Part shown: positions 59,029 to 64,000 of the stretch, piece by piece
Numbering within the stretch: position 1 is the first letter of the stretch
Layout of the letters: each line of letters starts with the position of its first letter
From: an uncultured Ruminococcus sp.
GTDB lineage: Bacteria > Bacillota > Clostridia > Oscillospirales > Ruminococcaceae
Length of the DNA stretch: 64,000 bases
Direction of reading: 5' to 3'
Assembly: GCA_900538575.1 (NCBI GenBank)
Contig: UPZA01000011.1
Location: 1-64,000 of the forward strand
The notes under the pieces: model-generated
What the model was told of the DNA's origin: nothing
Database searches by the model: none
What the model saw: the letters and a program-made list of their open reading frames with translations, nothing else
Translations under genes and position numbers: made by a program

Positions 59029-60321
59029 ATGCAGATACATATAGTTTCAACTGCCGATACGTCATATTCTATTGCGGCGCGGTACAATATTCCGGTAAGC
59101 AGACTTATTTATGATAATCAGCTTGAAACGCCTGACGATCTTGTAACGGGGCAGGCTCTGCTTATATTAGAACCGGAAATTCTTTATACCACCGTTTCAG
59201 GAGATTCTATATATTCAATTGCAGACGCCTTTGGAATATCTTTAAAGCAGCTTATACGAAACAATCCCTTTCTTTTGGGCAGTGTTTATATTCAGCCCGG
59301 TCAGCCGATAGTAATAAGCTATAAAGGTCAGGCTAAAATTACCGCTTTGTATTCCGGAGGTTATGCATATACCTTTATAGATCAGAACATTTTAACTGAA
59401 ACTTTGCCGTTTCTTACGGAATTATATATATTTTCATATGGTTTTACAAATCAGGGAAATCTTATTTATGCCGATGATGAATTGCTTATCAGGCGTGCGA
59501 AGGAGTTTGGAGTTAAACCGATTCTTGTACTTACCTCGCTGAACGAACAGGGAAATTTCAGTAACGAGCTTGTAAATATTCTATTGAAAAATAAACAGGT
59601 TCAGAATAATGTAATAGCGGAGCTGGTTAATGCTGTTCAGGCTAAGGGATACGACGGTATAGACCTTGATTTTGAATTTGTACTTCCGCAGGACAGAAAC
59701 GCTTACGTTGAATTTACACGAAGGTTAGCAGGAGAAATGCATTCTATCGGAAGAACGGTATCTGTAGCTCTTCCGCCGAAGATTTCTGTCGATCAGCGGG
59801 GATTATTATATGAAGGTATAGATTACAGAGGGCTTGGAGAAGCAGCGGATCATGTATTGCTTATGACATATGAATGGGGTTATACCTATGGCCCCCCTAT
59901 GGCGGTTGCACCGTTGCCGCAGGTTAGAAGTATAGTTGATTATGCGGTTACTGAAATACCAGTTAATAAAATTAATCTTGGTATTCCAAATTACGGATAT
60001 GATTGGCCGTTGCCGTATGGAAGAGGTGTAACAAGGGCTGATACTATCGGAAACATTCAGGCGGTTGATATAGCAAGAGAGAACGGAGCTGTTATAGATT
60101 ATGACAGCGTTTCACAGGCGCCGAATTTTCATTATATAAAAAACGGAACTGAGAGAGAAGTGTGGTTTGAGGATGTAAGAAGCATACAGGCAAAGTTTGA
60201 TCTTATTAAGGAATACGGTCTTCGCGGAGCTGGCTACTGGAATCTTATGAGAGGCTTTCGTCCAAATTGGCTTCTTTTGAATAATAATTTTGATATTGTG
60301 TCAGATTTATCTTTTGAATAA
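59029..60321 (+). CDS. LysM-GH18 spore-type glycosidase (YaaH/SleL-like)
   Basis: A 430-residue protein. Two LysM motifs at about 1-48 and 50-96 (IHIVSTADTSYSIAARYNIP, YTTVSGDSIYSIADAFGIS, each ending 'G-Q') precede a GH18 domain. The catalytic DGIDLDFE places the acid Glu at residue 216, with LMTYEWGY later. There is no signal peptide, as in SleL/YaaH/YdhD proteins that are packed into the spore from the mother cell and cut cortex peptidoglycan at germination. Alone between terminators. The function is inferred from architecture. Confidence 0.9.
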   Translation: MQIHIVSTADTSYSIAARYNIPVSRLIYDNQLETPDDLVTGQALLILEPEILYTTVSGDSIYSIADAFGISLKQLIRNNPFLLGSVYIQPGQPIVISYKGQAKITALYSGGYAYTFIDQNILTETLPFLTELYIFSYGFTNQGNLIYADDELLIRRAKEFGVKPILVLTSLNEQGNFSNELVNILLKNKQVQNNVIAELVNAVQAKGYDGIDLDFEFVLPQDRNAYVEFTRRLAGEMHSIGRTVSVALPPKISVDQRGLLYEGIDYRGLGEAADHVLLMTYEWGYTYGPPMAVAPLPQVRSIVDYAVTEIPVNKINLGIPNYGYDWPLPYGRGVTRADTIGNIQAVDIARENGAVIDYDSVSQAPNFHYIKNGTEREVWFEDVRSIQAKFDLIKEYGLRGAGYWNLMRGFRPNWLLLNNNFDIVSDLSFE

Positions 60322-60327
60322 AAGAAT

Positions 60328-60360
60328 AAACGCCGATTATACTAAGTATAATCGGCGTTT
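60328..60360 (+). terminator. Terminator after the LysM-GH18 gene
   Basis: AAACGCCGATTATAC (60328-60342) pairs perfectly with GTATAATCGGCGTTT (60346-60360) around TAA. Confidence 0.9.
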
Positions 60361-60512
60361 TAATATATAAATTTTATTGTTACGATATAAAATAATTTTT
60401 AAATTTAATAATAATGGATAATTTTTACTTTTCTTACTTGTTTATTTTAGCTTATAAAAATATATATTAAATTCGACTATTTGACAAATTGTTGGAAAAG
60501 GCTTTAAAACAG

Positions 60513-60541
60513 TTGACCTTGCGACATTTGAGTGATATAAT
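60513..60541 (+). promoter_or_regulatory. Promoter for rfbA
   Basis: TTGACC (60513-60518), 17-base spacer, TATAAT (60536-60541), 68 bases before the start. A second TTGACA at 60481 has no matching -10. Confidence 0.75.
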
Positions 60542-60608
60542 AAAAGAAATGTGATTTATGCTGTATTAAGGCTATATTGTATATAATCGAAAAAATAGAG
60601 GAGTTTAC

Positions 60609-61505
60609 ATGAAAGGAATAATTCTCGCCGGTGGATCCGGAACAAGACTATATCCCTTAACAAAGGTTACATCCAAGCAGCTATTACCGGTATATGATAA
60701 ACCTATGATATATTATCCTATGTCAGTGCTTATGAATGCCGGAATTAAAGATATTCTTATAATATCTACTCCTTATGATACGCCTCGGTTTGAGGAATTG
60801 CTTGGCGACGGACGGCAGTTTGGTTTGAATTTATCATATAAGGTACAGCAGTCTCCTGACGGACTTGCTCAGGCTTTTATAATAGGTGAGGAATTTATAG
60901 GCGATGATTGCGCCGCAATGGTGCTTGGGGATAATATTTTTGCCGGACACGGTCTTAAAAAAAGACTTGTGGAAGCAGTAAGAAAAGCAGAGAATCAGAA
61001 TTTAGCTACGGTATTCGGATATTATGTAGATGATCCGAAGAGATTTGGAATCGTTGAATTTGATGATGACGGAAAAGCAATTTCAATTGAAGAAAAGCCT
61101 GAAAATCCTAAGTCTAATTATTGTGTGACAGGTCTTTACTTCTACGATAAAAGAGTTGTTGAATACGCAAAAACCCTTAAACCTTCAGCTCGCGGAGAAC
61201 TTGAAATAACTGATCTTAACAGAATTTATCTTGAAAACGGCGCCTTGAGTGTAGAGCTTTTGGGACAAGGATTTACATGGCTTGATACCGGAACGCATGA
61301 AAGCCTTGCAGAAGCTTCAAACTTTGTAAAAACTATTGAAGATCATCAGCATAGAAAAATTGCATGCCTTGAAGAAATTGCATATCTTAACGGATGGATT
61401 TCTAAAGAAGAGGTTCTTGAAGCTTATGCGGTATTGAAGAAAAATCAGTATGGTCGATACCTTATGGACGTTATTGATGGAAAATATATGGATACGCTTC
61501 ATTGA
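60609..61505 (+). CDS. rfbA: Glucose-1-phosphate thymidylyltransferase
   Basis: A 298-residue RmlA that makes dTDP-glucose from dTTP and glucose-1-phosphate. MKGIILAGGSGTRLYPLT is the nucleotide-binding signature (GGSGTRLxP); KQLLPVYDKPMIYYP, LGDNIFAG with the metal-binding Asp, and the EEKPENPKSNYCVTGLYFYD motif follow. First step of dTDP-L-rhamnose synthesis. It is separated from rfbB by 305 bases with a possible own promoter. Confidence 0.96.
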   Translation: MKGIILAGGSGTRLYPLTKVTSKQLLPVYDKPMIYYPMSVLMNAGIKDILIISTPYDTPRFEELLGDGRQFGLNLSYKVQQSPDGLAQAFIIGEEFIGDDCAAMVLGDNIFAGHGLKKRLVEAVRKAENQNLATVFGYYVDDPKRFGIVEFDDDGKAISIEEKPENPKSNYCVTGLYFYDKRVVEYAKTLKPSARGELEITDLNRIYLENGALSVELLGQGFTWLDTGTHESLAEASNFVKTIEDHQHRKIACLEEIAYLNGWISKEEVLEAYAVLKKNQYGRYLMDVIDGKYMDTLH

Positions 61506-61810
61506 TGCATTGGGAAATATGTGACCGGAATAAAAAGAAATACATCAATAGATTTTTGTATAATATAGCGGCGTTGTGTCATTCAATATCATTTGAATTA
61601 TCTTTTTATTAACTAAAGTTTCAGCGCCATATTTTTAAGATGCTTTTTATGTATCATGGTTTTTATTTTACAATAAATTATGTCTTTATTTAATGCGTTC
61701 ACATATATATACTTTTTTATTTTTTCTTTAAAGATTTATTGACAACAATAATTTAAATTTTTTATGGGAAAGTCTTTGAAAAATTAGAAAATAGATTAAT
61801 GGAGAAGAAT

Positions 61811-62839
61811 ATGACTATTATTGTAACAGGCGGAGCCGGATTTATAGGTTCAAATTTTGTATATTTACAGCTTAAGGAGCATCCGGAGGACAGAATAATT
61901 TGTCTGGATAAGCTCACGTATGCCGGAAATCTTTCAACGCTGAAAGATGCAATGAAAAATCCTAAATTCAGATTTATAAAGGCTGATATCGCTGACAGAG
62001 AGGCTGTTGAAAAAATTTTTGAAGAAGAAAAGCCTGATATGATCGTTAATTTTGCCGCTGAATCGCATGTTGACCGTTCCATTGAAGATCCGGGTATATT
62101 CTTAAAAACAAATATTATGGGTACTCAGGTGCTTATGGACGCATGCCGCAAGTATGGCGTCAAGCGTTATCATCAGGTGTCTACCGATGAGGTTTACGGC
62201 GATCTGCCGCTCGACAGACCTGATCTGTTCTTTACGGAAGATACTCCGATTCATACAAGCAGTCCCTACAGTTCTTCAAAGGCTGGTGCGGATTTACTTG
62301 TACTTGCATATTACAGAACGTTCGGACTTCCTGTTTCTATAACAAGATGTTCAAATAATTACGGACCATATCACTTTCCGGAAAAGCTTATTCCGCTGAT
62401 AATAAGCCGCGCGCTTGCCGATGAAAGTCTCCCTGTTTACGGCAAGGGTGAAAATGTTCGCGATTGGCTTTATGTTGAAGATCACTGCAGGGCAATCGAC
62501 CTTGTAATAAGAAAAGGCCGAGAAGGCGAGGTTTATAATATAGGCGGACATAATGAAAAAACTAATTTAGAGGTTGTTAAAACTATCCTCGCCGAGCTTG
62601 GCAAGCCTGAAAGTCTTATAACCTATGTTACTGATCGGCCGGGACACGATATGCGATATGCTATAGATCCGACGAAAATACACAATGAGCTTGGCTGGCT
62701 TCCTGAAACAAAATTTGAAGATGGGATAAAGAAAACTATTGAATGGTATCTTAATAATAAAAAATGGTGGCAGGATATAATATCGGGTGAATATCAGAGC
62801 TATTATGATAAGATGTATAAGGAAAAGGGACGCGCATAA
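61811..62839 (+). CDS. rfbB: dTDP-glucose 4,6-dehydratase
   Basis: A 342-residue extended SDR. NAD motif VTGGAGFIGSNFVYL; catalytic STDEVYGDLP (Thr-Asp-Glu triad) and YSSSKAGADLLVLAYYRTFG (YxxxK); RCSNNYGPYHFPEKLIPLII; and HDMRYAIDPTKIHNELGW. ATG at 61811 is preferred: GGAGAAG (61801-61807) is a good ribosome site for it, and the ATG at 61799 overlaps that site. It forms dTDP-4-keto-6-deoxyglucose. Its TAA overlaps the ATG of rfbD by one base. Confidence 0.96.
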   Translation: MTIIVTGGAGFIGSNFVYLQLKEHPEDRIICLDKLTYAGNLSTLKDAMKNPKFRFIKADIADREAVEKIFEEEKPDMIVNFAAESHVDRSIEDPGIFLKTNIMGTQVLMDACRKYGVKRYHQVSTDEVYGDLPLDRPDLFFTEDTPIHTSSPYSSSKAGADLLVLAYYRTFGLPVSITRCSNNYGPYHFPEKLIPLIISRALADESLPVYGKGENVRDWLYVEDHCRAIDLVIRKGREGEVYNIGGHNEKTNLEVVKTILAELGKPESLITYVTDRPGHDMRYAIDPTKIHNELGWLPETKFEDGIKKTIEWYLNNKKWWQDIISGEYQSYYDKMYKEKGRA

Positions 62840-63696
62840 TGAGAGTTTTGGTTACAGGCGCTAAAGGTCAGCTTGGATCAGATGTAGTCAATGAGCTTAA
62901 TAGCCGTAAATATGAAACTATCGGCGTTGATATTGAAGAAATGGACATTACTGATCCGGAAAGCGTAAATAAAATCGTTGTCAAAGCCAACCCCGATGTT
63001 GTAATTCATTGCGCCGCATGGACGGCAGTGGACGCTGCCGAGGATCGTGATAATATATCGATAGTTCGTTCAGTTAATGTTGAGGGTACTAAAAATATTG
63101 CGAATGCATGTAAAAAGCTTGACTGTAAAATGATATATATTTCTACTGATTATGTGTTCAGCGGCCGTGGAACAGATCCTTGGAAACCTGATTGCAGAAA
63201 TTATGCTCCTCTGAATGTTTACGGTCAGACCAAGCTTGAAGGAGAGCTTGCGGTTGCAGGCGCTCTTGATAAGTACTTTATTGTTCGTATAGCATGGGTT
63301 TTCGGTGTGAATGGCTCAAACTTCATTAAGACTATGCTTAATATTGGCAAAAAGTATGATACGGTAAGGGTTGTAAATGATCAGATCGGAACTCCGACAT
63401 ATACTTATGATCTTGCAAGGCTTATTGCTGATATGGCCGAGTCGGAAAATTACGGTTACTATCATGCTACCAATGAGGGAGGCTATATCAGTTGGTATGA
63501 TTTCGCCTGTGAAATTTTTAAACAGGCAGGATATAATACGAACGTTGTTCCGGTGACAACCGAGGAATACGGAATATCAAAGGCTAAAAGGCCTTTTAAC
63601 AGCAGACTCGATAAATCAAAGCTCTTAGAAAACGGCTTTGAGCCGCTGCCTACCTGGCAGAATGCACTTAAAAGATATCTAAAGGAAATAGAATAA
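62839..63696 (+). CDS. rfbD: dTDP-4-dehydrorhamnose reductase
   Basis: A 285-residue RmlD SDR. NAD(P) motif LVTGAKGQLGSDVV; VIHCAAWTAVDAAED; ISTDYVFSGRG and the catalytic YGQTKLEGE. It makes dTDP-L-rhamnose from the RmlC product. It is coupled to rfbB and is followed three bases later by rfbC, giving the order A-B-D-C on one strand. Confidence 0.95.
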   Translation: MRVLVTGAKGQLGSDVVNELNSRKYETIGVDIEEMDITDPESVNKIVVKANPDVVIHCAAWTAVDAAEDRDNISIVRSVNVEGTKNIANACKKLDCKMIYISTDYVFSGRGTDPWKPDCRNYAPLNVYGQTKLEGELAVAGALDKYFIVRIAWVFGVNGSNFIKTMLNIGKKYDTVRVVNDQIGTPTYTYDLARLIADMAESENYGYYHATNEGGYISWYDFACEIFKQAGYNTNVVPVTTEEYGISKAKRPFNSRLDKSKLLENGFEPLPTWQNALKRYLKEIE

Positions 63697-63699
63697 ATT

Positions 63700-64000
63700 A
63701 TGGGACAGATTAAAGTTGAAAAGAATGCAGGCGGGATTGACGGTCTTTGCATTATAGAACCTGCGGTTCATGGTGATAATCGCGGCTATTTTATGGAAAC
63801 ATATAATAAAAAGGATATGAATGAAGCCGGTCTTGACATGAATTTTGTACAGGATAATCAATCATGCTCTAAAAAGGGCGTTCTCAGAGGACTTCATTTT
63901 CAGAAGCAGTATCCGCAGGGAAAGCTTGTTAGAGTTATAAGGGGAAGGGTATTTGATGTTGCTGTAGACCTAAGAATCGATTCGGAAACGTACGGCAGAT
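63700..64000 (+). CDS. rfbC: dTDP-4-dehydrorhamnose 3,5-epimerase (partial, cut by window end)
   Basis: The first 100 codons of RmlC. GIDGLCIIEPAVHGDNRGYFMETYN is the cupin start, with the catalytic His in LRGLHFQKQYPQGKLVRV and RGRVFDVAVDLRIDSETYGR. The ATG at 63700 lies three bases past rfbD. Only the C-terminal part is missing from the window. No pseudogene sign in the visible part. Confidence 0.95.
   Translation, partial: MGQIKVEKNAGGIDGLCIIEPAVHGDNRGYFMETYNKKDMNEAGLDMNFVQDNQSCSKKGVLRGLHFQKQYPQGKLVRVIRGRVFDVAVDLRIDSETYGR

Noticed and set aside
60481..60486. TTGACA as an additional rfbA promoter -35 box
   Set aside because: No -10 hexamer at a suitable distance; the TTGACC at 60513 with TATAAT at 60536 is better.
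1..64000. CRISPR arrays, rRNA genes, complete insertion sequences, T-box or cobalamin-type riboswitches
   Set aside because: No regularly spaced repeats, transposase motifs, rRNA-like blocks or recognisable riboswitch cores were seen; the only RNA regulator recognised is the PyrR attenuator.

Overview
The window looks like a chromosome segment of an anaerobic, cellulolytic, spore-forming Firmicute, most like the Ruminococcaceae/Oscillospiraceae (inference from gene content; no search was possible). Supporting this are two secreted cellulases with type I dockerins, the NfnAB ferredoxin:NADP oxidoreductase, gatCAB, a PyrR-attenuated pyr operon, a SleL/YaaH-type spore hydrolase, and strong AGGAGG ribosome sites with sigma-A promoters.

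Region 1 (1 to about 8190) is the right end of a GC-rich integrative conjugative element of the Clostridioides CTn (CD1107-CD1118) type. Read leftwards on the minus strand it carries parB, a small DUF4406-like protein, ardA antirestriction, pcfB, a VirD4 coupling ATPase, Maff2, a VirB6/TrbL channel protein and a SpoVG-domain protein. Mating-pair ATPase, relaxase and integrase genes are not in the window. Five copies of a short palindrome lie in this block, four of them 4 to 6 bases past stop codons, and a 143-base nested hairpin precedes the ardA pair. A low-GC acetyltransferase gene and decayed DNA follow. A tRNA 3'-end scar with its own terminator at about 8180-8222 is the likely element/chromosome junction. 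An intact tRNA-Arg(ACG) follows.

Region 2 (8.4-24 kb) is chromosomal. A tightly overlapping operon holds murD, two M42 peptidases, a GNAT-like gene and a YnbB-like PLP enzyme. Next come a zinc-ribbon/pseudokinase/PASTA membrane protein and then, on the minus strand, mreB, a comF-family gene, recD2, a small membrane protein, yajC, nfnB/nfnA and an esterase.

Region 3 (24-39.8 kb): trmB, a GH59-like glycosidase, then the PyrR attenuator with pyrR-pyrC-pyrF-carA-carB and pyrK-pyrD-ruvX, which together cover most of UMP synthesis; pyrB and pyrE are not present. A split TSUP transporter, trmL and a DegV protein follow.

Region 4 (39.8-54.2 kb): glycolytic pgk-tpiA-gpmI, a MATE exporter, ligA-gatC-gatA-gatB on the minus strand, a ferritin-like DUF2383 protein, an iron alcohol dehydrogenase, an SDR reductase with a broken SDR remnant, and a NifX-like/DUF134 pair.

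Region 5 (54.3-64 kb): divergent cellulosomal GH5 and GH9 enzymes, a decayed small gene beside a TACAnnTGTA operator-like palindrome, a LysM-GH18 spore-type hydrolase, and the dTDP-rhamnose genes rfbA, rfbB, rfbD and rfbC, the last cut by the window end.
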